A stretch of 8,261 nucleotides of DNA. Source: Flavobacteriales bacterium. GTDB lineage: Bacteria; Bacteroidota; Bacteroidia; Flavobacteriales_F; PHOS-HE28. The stretch is taken from assembly GCA_020854015.1 (NCBI GenBank), contig JADZGG010000030.1:1-8261 (forward strand), given 5' to 3'. The translations under genes and the position numbers were made by a program. The notes below the pieces were generated by a model, which was not told the DNA's origin, made no database searches, and saw only the letters and a list, made by a program, of their open reading frames with translations. Numbering within the stretch: position 1 is the first letter of the stretch; each line of letters opens with the position of its first letter. Below, in pieces: positions 1 to 6,491 of the stretch.

Positions 1-251
1 CCGTTCGGGGACACGGTGAGAAAGGAAGGGTTCGTCAGGCCTTCACCATGGGAGACCAAGTCCAATATGCCCTTCTCTTCATCGAATCGGTAAACGAACA
101 CGCCGTCATCGGGTCGCCCTTCTGTGTAAGTGCCGACGAAGAGGTAGGTGCTTGGATCTTGTTCTTGAGCGGGCAGCGACAGGAACAGGACAAGAAAGCT
201 CACCAGCGTGCACGCACGCAAACCAGAACAGAGATGGAACGTCCTGAACAC
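1..251 (-). CDS. Lactonase-fold beta-propeller protein (6-phosphogluconolactonase-like), exported, 3' truncated by window edge
   Basis: Reading the minus strand from a GTG at 251 gives 83 codons with no stop before the window ends. Residues about 12-28 form a hydrophobic export signal ending in LSLPAQ. The mature start follows as YLFVGTYTEG, then GVFVYRFDEEKG, and later NPSFLTVSPNG. This order is the first blade of the 7-bladed lactonase family (Pgl/YkgB type), which in the cytosol hydrolyses 6-phosphoglucono-1,5-lactone in the pentose phosphate pathway. The signal peptide suggests a periplasmic or surface location, so the true substrate may differ. An in-frame stop lies at 264-266. With no ATG in frame before the signal, the start is GTG 251 or TTG 221; the latter gives a tighter signal peptide. 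Most of the family (usually 340-400 residues) is missing, so active-site residues cannot be checked. The gene lies 42 bases downstream of a small membrane-protein gene on the same strand and may be co-transcribed with it. Confidence 0.82.
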   Translation of the reverse strand, partial: MFRTFHLCSGLRACTLVSFLVLFLSLPAQEQDPSTYLFVGTYTEGRPDDGVFVYRFDEEKGILDLVSHGEGLTNPSFLTVSPN

Positions 252-293
252 GGTACAAGATCGTCAACATGTGCCGATCGCCTCACCGGACCA

Positions 294-470
294 CTAGGAG
301 CTATGCGAGACTTCGTGGTCAGGTTCGGGGTGTTTGTGACCACCGGCCCCAGTGCTGGCGTACATCACCAACCCGTACACCACGATGGCGGCCACGAGGG
401 GAACAAGTACGAAACGCACGATCAGGTCTGGCCAAGTGGGCTTCGTCGCCAAAGGGTCGGTGGTGCGCAT
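294..470 (-). CDS. Small single-pass membrane protein with His-rich tail (58 aa)
   Basis: An ATG at 468-470 on the minus strand opens 58 codons ending in TAG at 294-296. The N-terminus (MRTTDPLATKPTWPD) is hydrophilic. It is followed by one clear membrane span of about 23 residues (LIVRFVLVPLVAAIVVYGLV, then MYA), a small glycine-rich stretch, and a polar tail GGHKHPEPDHEVSHSS containing four histidines. The frame stays open further upstream, but that stretch has no protein-like composition, so the ATG at 470 is preferred. I do not recognise the family. The histidine/acid tail could bind a metal, but that is speculation from composition. The gene sits just upstream of the exported lactonase-like gene, and the two could form a short operon. 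Confidence 0.6.
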   Translation of the reverse strand: MRTTDPLATKPTWPDLIVRFVLVPLVAAIVVYGLVMYASTGAGGHKHPEPDHEVSHSS

Positions 471-776
471 GGTGATGGATGTTGGAAGGGCCCGGACAGA
501 ACGCTCAGCGGTTCCAGGTTGTTCCTTTTCGGTAGCAAGACGCGTTCCCTCGTTCGGTCCCTGACGCCAGGGCTGCGATGGCCCATGGATGCACACGTGT
601 CGCTTTATCCTGCGCAAGTCGTGAACGCTCACCGGGCAAGAGTTGCCCCGTGTCCGGGCATTCCCATGCACGCGCCGCCGAATGCTCACGCCTTGCTCCC
701 ATGGTCAACGGTCCGGAACAAGGCTCATGGAACATCGCGCGGCGTGCGCTAACTTTCGAATACATCCTTGAGCACC
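471..776. other. Divergent intergenic spacer, no gene seen
   Basis: These 306 bases separate a minus-strand gene starting at 470 from a plus-strand gene starting at 777. Open frames cross the stretch on both strands, but their translations are rich in Arg, Gly, Ser and Pro with no domain, signal or membrane pattern, so they look like GC-rich noise. The spacer should contain the two divergent promoters. It holds a small perfect hairpin at 634-648 (arms GGGCAA and TTGCCC, loop GAG) without a T tract, a looser inverted pair GCATTC/GAATGC near 658-684, and a promoter-like TAACTTTC near its right end. Confidence 0.5.
747..759 (+). promoter_or_regulatory. Candidate -7-like element CGCTAACTTTCGA
   Basis: The motif contains TAACTTTC at 750-757, seven of eight positions of the Bacteroidota sigma -7 element TAnnTTTG known from Bacteroides and Flavobacterium. 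It ends 17 bases before the ATG at 777. A nearly identical 12-base string precedes the microprotein gene at 6509. No convincing -33 TTTG/TTG is visible at the expected distance, so the call rests on the box and its recurrence only. Confidence 0.35.
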
Positions 777-1130
777 ATGGTCCTCCGGAACACCATCCTG
801 CGTTGGGCGCCACGCGTCCTGGCCGCTGCCTTCATGCTGTTCATCAGTCTCTTCGCGTTGGACGCGTTCGAGGGACAGCAGAGCTTCGGGCAGAAGGCAT
901 TGAGCCTCTTCATGCACTTGATCCCCACCTGGACATGCCTGCTCGTGGTGGCGTTGAGCTGGAAGCGGGAATGGCTCGGCTCCTTGCTCTTTTCCGGTCT
1001 GGCCGTGACCTATGCCGTGTGGGCCTGGGGGCATCCCAGTTGGATCTTGGCGATCGGCGGCCCTTTGGTGCTGCTCGCGGTGTTGTACGCTGTAGCGTGG
1101 CGCATGCGGAAGAGCGCTTCCTTGCGCTAA
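777..1130 (+). CDS. Four-helix integral membrane protein of unknown function (117 aa)
   Basis: Starting at the ATG of 777 the protein has 117 residues and four predicted membrane segments at about 11-30, 41-60, 66-84 and 88-107, joined by short loops. Recognisable stretches are FISLFALDAFEG after the first helix and LIPTWTCLLVVALSWKREW across the second, ending in a basic tail RMRKSASLR. This layout is shared by a common small membrane-protein family of Bacteroidota and other phyla. From memory it resembles a recent Pfam domain of unknown function (possibly DUF7670), which I could not verify. An in-frame TTG nine bases upstream (768) would add MST, but ATG is preferred. It is preceded by a TAACTTTC box and ends only 13 bases from the end of the convergent gene on the other strand. 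No catalytic residues are evident, and the function is unknown. Confidence 0.78.
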   Translation: MVLRNTILRWAPRVLAAAFMLFISLFALDAFEGQQSFGQKALSLFMHLIPTWTCLLVVALSWKREWLGSLLFSGLAVTYAVWAWGHPSWILAIGGPLVLLAVLYAVAWRMRKSASLR

Positions 1131-1143
1131 GGAACGACGGTCA

Positions 1144-1518
1144 TTAATCTGCCATGGCGCCACGGATCATCTGGATGGCGCCGAAGATGATGGCACCCCA
1201 GGCCACCACATAGCCGCCACCGCCATTGCGTGATGCTGCTGCGTAGGTCAGGATGGTGACGATGCAACCTCCTCCACACCACAAGGCGCCGTGCAGGATG
1301 TTCTTCTTGGACTCTGCCCGTTTGGCCGCGCCGATGGCATTATCAACCTCCTTCACCAAGCGCCAGGCCGTGTCCTTCTCCACTCCGGCCTCCACCAACC
1401 GCGTGCTGATGCTGTTGGTACGGTGGCCTTTCTGAAGGTCGCGGGCGATGCCTTGCACAAGGGCCTGTTGTTCCGGGGTCAGGGAGGGTTCCATGGTGGT
1501 CTGCTGTACTTCAAACAT
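1144..1518 (-). CDS. Small protein with helical N-terminal domain and two membrane spans (124 aa)
   Basis: The minus-strand frame from ATG 1518 to TAA 1144 encodes 124 residues. Residues about 14-63 look like a small alpha-helical domain (LTPEQQALVQGIARDLQKGH, then LVEAGVEKDTAWRLVKEVDN). This spacing of hydrophobic residues is seen in short bacterial helix-turn-helix-like bundles in front of membrane segments. Two membrane spans follow at about 74-95 (ILHGALWCGGGCIVTILTYA) and 102-120, the second with YVVAWGAIIFGAIQ. Similar 'YxxxWGAIIFGxIQ' endings occur in many uncharacterised small membrane proteins. The second Met (codon at 1492-1494) is an alternative start. The gene converges on the four-helix gene at 1130 with a 13-base gap and is divergent from the OmpA-family gene, with 67 bases between their starts. 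Function is not known. Confidence 0.75.
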   Translation of the reverse strand: MFEVQQTTMEPSLTPEQQALVQGIARDLQKGHRTNSISTRLVEAGVEKDTAWRLVKEVDNAIGAAKRAESKKNILHGALWCGGGCIVTILTYAAASRNGGGGYVVAWGAIIFGAIQMIRGAMAD

Positions 1519-1585
1519 ATTCGATCACGGCGTTCGCACCATCTGCACACGCTCCCTTCCGTCCCGATCGTTCACCTTCGCTGCC

Positions 1586-3364
1586 ATGTGGTCGTTCGCT
1601 CCATGTTCTTTGCTTGCGCTGGCGCTTCTGTCGGCGCCCTTGGCAGCCGTGCGCGGTCAGGAACTGGTGGTCAATGGTGGTCTGGAGACGTTCAACAAGT
1701 GTCCGAAGGGACCTGCGGTGAAGCGCTTGAAGGTGGACGGGAAGGTGCGGTCCGCCCAAGGTGACCCGGACCTTTATGCAGTGTGCAGCGCGCCTTTCGG
1801 TGTGCCCGGCAATTGGAGCGGGCGGCAAGCGGCGTGGGAGGGGGAGGCCTACGCCGGTCTCGTGCTCACCACGGACATGCCGAACGAATGCGCTGCACGG
1901 GAGTTCATCCAGTTCCCCTTGAAGGCGCCGCTGGAAAGCGGTCGTCGCTATCGGCTGACCTTCCGCGTGAGCCCCGCTGAGCATTCCGGATACGTGACCG
2001 ATCGTGTGGCCGCGCTCTTCAGTGAGGTGGACCACACGGCCAAGGGCCTATCGCCGGCATTGCGTGAACGCGCTGATGTGCAGAACACACCCGGGCGCCT
2101 GCTGAACGACACCACCGGTTGGACAACGGTGACCGGCATCCACAATGCGAAGGGCGGGGAACGCTACGTGCTCATCGGCAACTTCCACACGTGCAATGCC
2201 TCCACGCGCGTTCGTATGGATGCGAGCAAGAAAGCGTCCATGGAACGCAAGGCCGCGACACGCATGGATCCCGATGAAGGCCGTGGTGCATGGCGCGGTG
2301 GGATGGGGCACGTCGCTTATGTCTATCTCGATGGCGTTTCGCTGGTGCCCGATAGCACTTCGCCGGAACGCATCAATACACTAACCACTGAACTGGCCTG
2401 TGCAGCCGAAGTGCCACGTGCGATCGGCCCGGAGCTGATCGCTGACCCGGGCTTCGATCGGAACCTGCATCCCACACCCGATAGCTGGCGCAATGCTTCG
2501 GATGGAACGCCTGACCTGTTCGATGGGGAAACGGGGCTCTACCTCTATTCCGATGGCTATCCGGACAACCGCGAGTACATCCGGATCCCCTTGGCGGAAC
2601 CGCTCAGTCCCTGCTCAACCTATCGTGTGTCGCTTGATGTGCGTCGGAACCCGAGCTACGCCTTCGCTGTGGATGCCATCGGTGTGGCCGTGACGGATAC
2701 GTTCACCACCCGGCGCGACAGGCTGCGGATCGAACTGCCTTGGGCCTGGCGTTCACCGCCCGGAGCCTTGATGGCACAGAGCGATCGGGCCATGACGCTC
2801 TGCGGCACCTTCACTCCGCAGGTTTGCGCGCGCCACCTGCTGGTCGGCAACTTCAGTGCTGATTGTGCCACGACGATCGTGCAAGTGGGGCCCGATGGCA
2901 ATGGTCCCTTCGCCTACAGCTTCGTGGACAACGTTCACCTCGCGGCCGTTTCCTCTGTTCCAGGTTGTGTGGATCCGTGCCCGGCCTCGTTGAGCGTTTC
3001 AGAGGCAACATCAGCGAACGCGAGCGAATGGCCTGATCGCATTGTTCTGCATTTCGACACGGACAGCGATCTGCCGCTTGAATTGGATGCGGGAGCCTTG
3101 GACCGCTTGGCCGCGACGTTGAACGCGGATCGGAGCATGCGTCTCCACATCACTGGACATGCGGATGATTCCGGAACACCGGCCCGCAACCAACGCCTGG
3201 CCCTGGCCCGTGCCGACCGGCTGCGCGATCTGCTCGTACAGCGCGGCGCTCCGGCCGATTCGATCGTTACATCCTCGGCTGGAAGCGGTCATCCCATCGC
3301 GGACAACACTTCACCGGAAGGGCGTGCGATGAACAGAAGGGTGGAGGTGGAGGTGCTGCGGTGA
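1586..3364 (+). CDS. Secreted OmpA-family protein with two tandem N-terminal jelly-roll-like modules (592 aa)
   Basis: The ATG at 1586 is chosen because it places a clear signal peptide at the N-terminus (residues 1-24, LLALALLSAPLAAVRGQ); the open frame to its left only overlaps the opposite-strand gene. Residues about 26-255 and 282-455 are two copies of one module. Matching blocks are REFIQFPLKAPL / REYIRIPLAEPL, RYRLTFRV / TYRVSLDV, YVLIGNFHTC / HLLVGNFSAD and VYLDGVSLVP / SFVDNVHLAA. This looks like the 'NGGLE..CP...YI..PL..PL' ectodomain found in front of OmpA domains in many Bacteroidota. Residues 486-592 are an OmpA/MotB C-terminal domain. It has IVLHFDTDSD, TGHADDSG (523-530) with the aspartate of the diaminopimelate site, a helix with LALARADRLRDLLVQRG, and the arginine-bearing NRRVEVEV near the end. 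It probably tethers an outer-membrane or surface assembly to peptidoglycan. No T9SS sorting domain is present. The ligand of the modules is unknown. Confidence 0.9.
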   Translation: MWSFAPCSLLALALLSAPLAAVRGQELVVNGGLETFNKCPKGPAVKRLKVDGKVRSAQGDPDLYAVCSAPFGVPGNWSGRQAAWEGEAYAGLVLTTDMPNECAAREFIQFPLKAPLESGRRYRLTFRVSPAEHSGYVTDRVAALFSEVDHTAKGLSPALRERADVQNTPGRLLNDTTGWTTVTGIHNAKGGERYVLIGNFHTCNASTRVRMDASKKASMERKAATRMDPDEGRGAWRGGMGHVAYVYLDGVSLVPDSTSPERINTLTTELACAAEVPRAIGPELIADPGFDRNLHPTPDSWRNASDGTPDLFDGETGLYLYSDGYPDNREYIRIPLAEPLSPCSTYRVSLDVRRNPSYAFAVDAIGVAVTDTFTTRRDRLRIELPWAWRSPPGALMAQSDRAMTLCGTFTPQVCARHLLVGNFSADCATTIVQVGPDGNGPFAYSFVDNVHLAAVSSVPGCVDPCPASLSVSEATSANASEWPDRIVLHFDTDSDLPLELDAGALDRLAATLNADRSMRLHITGHADDSGTPARNQRLALARADRLRDLLVQRGAPADSIVTSSAGSGHPIADNTSPEGRAMNRRVEVEVLR

Positions 3365-3538
3365 GAACCTATATCCTCACTTGGCCCACAGTGGCGACTT
3401 CGAGTTCCGTGTTCTCCAGTTGGTCGCCTATTGAGTAAGGGATCGCGCTGCGTTGTGCCGGGTGGTGAGTGTCGTGGACATGCCGCTGGCAACTATTGGG
3501 CTTCGATCACCGTCAACCCGTTGTTCAACCTTGACGAC

Positions 3539-6187
3539 ATGAGAACAGCTCGCACAATTGCCTTTGCACTGTTGACCGCCACAGCGAATTGCCTTTGGGC
3601 GCAGTTCCCCGTGCCTGATGCAGCTTTCGCTTCGCGCCTATCGATCCTCGTTCCTTCGGCCATGAGCGGGAACCTGCTGAACACCTCGGATCCCGCGGTG
3701 CAGAGCCTTGCATACATGAACGTGTCCGGCGCCGGGATCAATGACCTGGACGGCATCCAGTACTTCACCGGGCTGCAGTCGTTGATCTGCAACGACAACT
3801 ACCTCACCACATTGCCATCGCTGCCTGACGCCATCGTTGAACTGCAATGCCAAGGGAATGACCTGGTGGGCTTCACCGATCTTCCGAACAGCTTGTTGAC
3901 CCTTCAATGCCAGAACAACCAGCTCGCATCGCTTCCCACCCTTCCTCCTTCCCGTGACTGGCTCATCTGCTATCAGAAACAGTTGACCTCACTGCCTGCA
4001 TTGCCATCTGCGCTCACGCAACTTGCATGCGGTCAGAATCCGCTCACCACACTGCCGGCGTTGCCTGCCGCTTTGGAGGTATTGCTCTGTGACAATGGTG
4101 CAATGACGGGCACGCTGCCGACGCTTCCGAGCTCCCTGATCCGTCTGTCCTGCGATAACAATGGCCTTACTTCCCTTCCAACGCTCCCTGTGAGCCTGTC
4201 GCTCCTGACCTGCAGCAACAATGCCCTCGCCGCTTTGCCGAGCTTGCCTGCCGGTCTGATCCAATTGAGCTGCGACGCGAACGTGCTTACGGCTTTGCCC
4301 GCTCTGCCGAACGTGATGCGCAACCTGAGCTGCTCGCAGAACCAGCTCACCGCCTTGCCCACCTTGCCCGATTCCTTGCTTCAGCTCTCGTGCTACAACA
4401 ATCAGCTCGCCGGTCTGCCCGCACTTCCGAATGCGCTCCAGCAACTGGAGTGCCCGAACAACCCCATTGGTGCGTTGCCTGCGCTTCCCGCTTCGTTGAT
4501 CTCGCTCTATGCCGCGAACAATGGACTCTCCGTGCTGCCTGCATTGCCCAACGGACTCACCACGCTCTATTGCTTCAACAACCAACTGGCCAGCCTGCCG
4601 GCGTTGCCCGATTCGCTCAGCCTGCTGAACTGCGGCCAGAACCTGCTCACCGATCTTCCGTCGCTTCCGGGCAACCTCCAGTACTTGCTCTGCGGGACCA
4701 ACCCGATCGCCTGCTTGCCGATACTGCCCAATACAGTGGTCAGTGTGATCTGCAGTGCGACCAACGTGAGCTGCCTGCCCAACGTGCCGACCAACTTCAG
4801 CGCGGGATCCAGCGACCTTGGTTTCCCGCTCACGGTCTGCAACGTGCTCTCACCGTGCCCCTTCGGCGGAGAGGCGATCACAGGGTCCGTGTTCAACGAT
4901 GCGAACGGCAACGGTGTGAATGATCCGGGTGAAGCACCGTTCACCAACGCGGTGATCGAAGCGCAGCCCGGAGGTTACCTCACCGCCCCCGATGCCACCG
5001 GCAACTATGTGCTGCCCATGAACACGGGTTCCTTCACGCTCGACGGACAGGATGTGCTCTACCACACACGCACCACGGCCCCGGCCAACATCACCCTCAC
5101 CTCCCTGCAGATCGACTCGCTGAACGACATCGGCTATCAGGCCATCCCTGGGATCCAGGATCTGGTCGTGGATCTCACCACAACACCCGCGCGACCGGGC
5201 TTCGACAACACCATCTACATCAGCCTCGGCAACATCGGCACCGAACCCACCGTGGCCACCATGGACCTGACCTTCGATGCGGTGCAGACCTGGGTGGGAA
5301 GTGGTATCGCACCGGCTACGCAGACCGGCAACAACGCCACATGGTCGGCGACGATCCCCGTTGGTGGCGCATGGGGCACTTACGTCACACTGACCACCGC
5401 AGCTGCCGTTCCGATCGGGACGCCACTGGTGCACACGTTCACCGCCACACCCAGCTCGCAGGACACCACGCCTGCGGACAACACCATCACCTGGACCGGA
5501 ACGGTGGTCGGTTCTTACGACCCGAACGACAAGCAGGTGGTGCCTGAAGTGATGACGCCAGCACAGGTGCAGGCCGGGGAGAAGTTGGAGTACACCATCC
5601 GCTTCCAGAACACCGGCACATTCGCGGCGGAGCGCGTCATCATCACCGATACGCTCAGCTCCGATCTCCTGTGGAGCGCGATGGAACTCGTGAGCAGCAG
5701 CCACAACACGGATTGGTACATCCAGCAAGGTGTGCTGCACTTCGTCATGGATCCGATCTACCTGCCGGACAGCAACACCGACGAGCCGGGCAGCCATGGC
5801 TACGTGAAGTTCCGCATGGCACCGAGCAACCTGTTGCTCAACGGGGCACAGATCGAGAATATCGCCAACATCTACTTCGACTTTAACGAGCCCATCATCA
5901 CGGCGCCGGCGGTGTTCACTGTGGACCTGACCAGCGGTATCGCGTCCATCGATCGGACGGGTTTCCAACTGTCTCCGAACCCGGCGGATGACCTGCTGAC
6001 CGTGCTGGCCGATGCGCCAGGTGCATTGCTGGAACTGCGTTCCGTTGATGGTCGCCTGCTGAGGTCACAACGGATCGAAGGGTCACGTTCGGTGCTTTCC
6101 CTTGAGGGGCTGGCAGCTGGGCCCTACGTGGTCAGCGTCATCAACGCGACAGGTGAACGCACTGCTCAGGGGCTCGTGAAGCGTTGA
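3539..6187 (+). CDS. T9SS-exported leucine-rich-repeat surface protein with DUF11-like domain (882 aa)
   Basis: The start at ATG 3539 gives a signal peptide (residues 1-22, MRTARTIAFALLTATANCLWAQ minus its last two); the earlier in-frame Met at 3431 lacks one. A short cap (23-78) leads into 17 leucine-rich repeats at 79-419 with consensus LxxLxCxNNxLTxLPxLPxx. Residues about 447-502 form an SdrD-B/carboxypeptidase-regulatory-like fold with a calcium-type loop NDANGNGVNDPGE (453-465). Residues about 535-655 are a beta-rich CARDB-like region. Residues about 656-795 carry GSYDPNDKQVVP and LEYTIRFQNTGTFAAERVII, the hallmark of the DUF11/DUF7619 module of Bacteroidota surface proteins, ending in IANIYFDFNEPI. 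Residues 809-882 are a T9SS type A sorting domain (FQLSPNPADDLL ... LVKR), normally cleaved when the protein is attached to the cell surface. The LRR ladder points to binding of proteins or glycans, and no catalytic motif is visible. The gene probably has its own promoter in the 174-base gap after the OmpA gene. Confidence 0.92.
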   Translation: MRTARTIAFALLTATANCLWAQFPVPDAAFASRLSILVPSAMSGNLLNTSDPAVQSLAYMNVSGAGINDLDGIQYFTGLQSLICNDNYLTTLPSLPDAIVELQCQGNDLVGFTDLPNSLLTLQCQNNQLASLPTLPPSRDWLICYQKQLTSLPALPSALTQLACGQNPLTTLPALPAALEVLLCDNGAMTGTLPTLPSSLIRLSCDNNGLTSLPTLPVSLSLLTCSNNALAALPSLPAGLIQLSCDANVLTALPALPNVMRNLSCSQNQLTALPTLPDSLLQLSCYNNQLAGLPALPNALQQLECPNNPIGALPALPASLISLYAANNGLSVLPALPNGLTTLYCFNNQLASLPALPDSLSLLNCGQNLLTDLPSLPGNLQYLLCGTNPIACLPILPNTVVSVICSATNVSCLPNVPTNFSAGSSDLGFPLTVCNVLSPCPFGGEAITGSVFNDANGNGVNDPGEAPFTNAVIEAQPGGYLTAPDATGNYVLPMNTGSFTLDGQDVLYHTRTTAPANITLTSLQIDSLNDIGYQAIPGIQDLVVDLTTTPARPGFDNTIYISLGNIGTEPTVATMDLTFDAVQTWVGSGIAPATQTGNNATWSATIPVGGAWGTYVTLTTAAAVPIGTPLVHTFTATPSSQDTTPADNTITWTGTVVGSYDPNDKQVVPEVMTPAQVQAGEKLEYTIRFQNTGTFAAERVIITDTLSSDLLWSAMELVSSSHNTDWYIQQGVLHFVMDPIYLPDSNTDEPGSHGYVKFRMAPSNLLLNGAQIENIANIYFDFNEPIITAPAVFTVDLTSGIASIDRTGFQLSPNPADDLLTVLADAPGALLELRSVDGRLLRSQRIEGSRSVLSLEGLAAGPYVVSVINATGERTAQGLVKR
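3773..4795 (+). repeat. Array of 17 LRR-coding units of about 60 bp
   Basis: Sixteen units of 60 bases and one of 63 encode residues 79-419 of the surface protein without gaps. Each unit reads LxxLxC, an N-rich turn, then LxxLPxLP. The LPxLP turn is like that of the short 20-22 residue LRRs of YopM/IpaH-class proteins. Cysteine follows the second strand leucine in 16 of 17 units; unit 13 has Ala (LYAANN). Unit 6 carries one extra residue (MTGTLP), unit 2 has TDLP in place of LPxLP, and units 4 and 17 are the most divergent. Such arrays change length by unequal recombination, so assembly of this stretch deserves care. Confidence 0.9.
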
Positions 6188-6202
6188 GCGCGATGGAGTT
6201 TC

Positions 6203-6242
6203 AGGGAGGGTGTTCGGGTGCCGCCAACCCGAAGCTCTCCTT
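6203..6242 (+). terminator. Putative hairpin terminator after the LRR gene
   Basis: Sixteen bases after the stop codon at 6187 there is an inverted repeat with inner arms TTCGGGT (6213-6219) and ACCCGAA (6227-6233) around a 7-base loop. Outer pairing joins AGGGAG (6203-6208) with CTCCTT (6237-6242), including one G-T pair. The two stems are separated by an internal loop. No T tract follows, so it is at best a weak intrinsic terminator or a 3'-end stability hairpin. Confidence 0.4.
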
Positions 6243-6305
6243 GGCATGTGGGGAACCATCTGCGTCTCCGCCTTGACCACTTATCACTTTGAGAAAGCTC
6301 GGACT

Positions 6306-6325
6306 CCCCTCCTGCAAAGGAGGGG
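6306..6325. repeat. Perfect 8-bp palindrome with GCAA loop, REP-like candidate
   Basis: Arms CCCCTCCT (6306-6313) and AGGAGGGG (6318-6325) pair perfectly around GCAA, a GNRA-type tetraloop. The stem is followed by CAGGGGGTGGT. Sequences of the form 'CCCCTCC..GGAGGGG..GGGGGTGG' are, from memory, common dispersed intergenic repeats in Bacteroidota genomes. One window cannot show dispersion, so this is a candidate only. It lies about 120 bases beyond the stop of the LRR gene. Confidence 0.45.
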
Positions 6326-6440
6326 CAGGGGGTGGTACGAAGACGGGGATCCTTCTACTCCGCAGTGTCGCTCTGATGTGTGTTGGTCGCGCAGTGGTGC
6401 GGTCGCAAGTGAGCGAGCATAGGGTGCGATCGACCCCAAG

Positions 6441-6479
6441 GCATGCTTGTTGTGCGACTTGTCGGACACAACAACGTGC
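6441..6479. promoter_or_regulatory. Long inverted repeat upstream of microprotein gene (operator or RNA hairpin)
   Basis: GCATG (6441-6445) pairs with CGTGC (6475-6479, one G-T pair). After a single bulged C, TTGTTGTG (6447-6454) pairs perfectly with CACAACAA (6467-6474). Inside, CGA and TCG can close a CTTG loop. The element ends 29 bases before the ATG at 6509 and 15 bases before the promoter-like TAACTTCG. If that box is the -7 element, the palindrome covers the -33 region, as an operator would. If transcription begins further upstream it would form a leader hairpin. No T tract follows, so a terminator is less likely. Confidence 0.45.
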
Positions 6480-6491
6480 ACCTCATTCACC

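Noticed and set aside
48..752. Open frame of 234 codons on the plus strand over the left end
   Set aside because: It overlaps two better-supported minus-strand genes and the spacer, and shows no hydrophobic core, motif or signal.
3361..3390. GTGAG/CTCAC inverted pair at the end of the OmpA gene
   Set aside because: Only five pairs around a ten-base AT-rich loop that overlaps the stop codon, with no T tract; too weak to call a terminator.
3989..4585. Repetitive open frame of 198 codons on the minus strand
   Set aside because: Its periodicity (GQxRQxGE-like) simply mirrors the 60-base LRR units on the plus strand.
4850..5968. Long open frame of 372 codons on the minus strand
   Set aside because: It lies antisense to the C-terminal half of the LRR surface protein. 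Its translation is rich in Arg, Val, Gly, His and Asp with no domain or signal, as expected from a GC-rich codon-biased gene read backwards.
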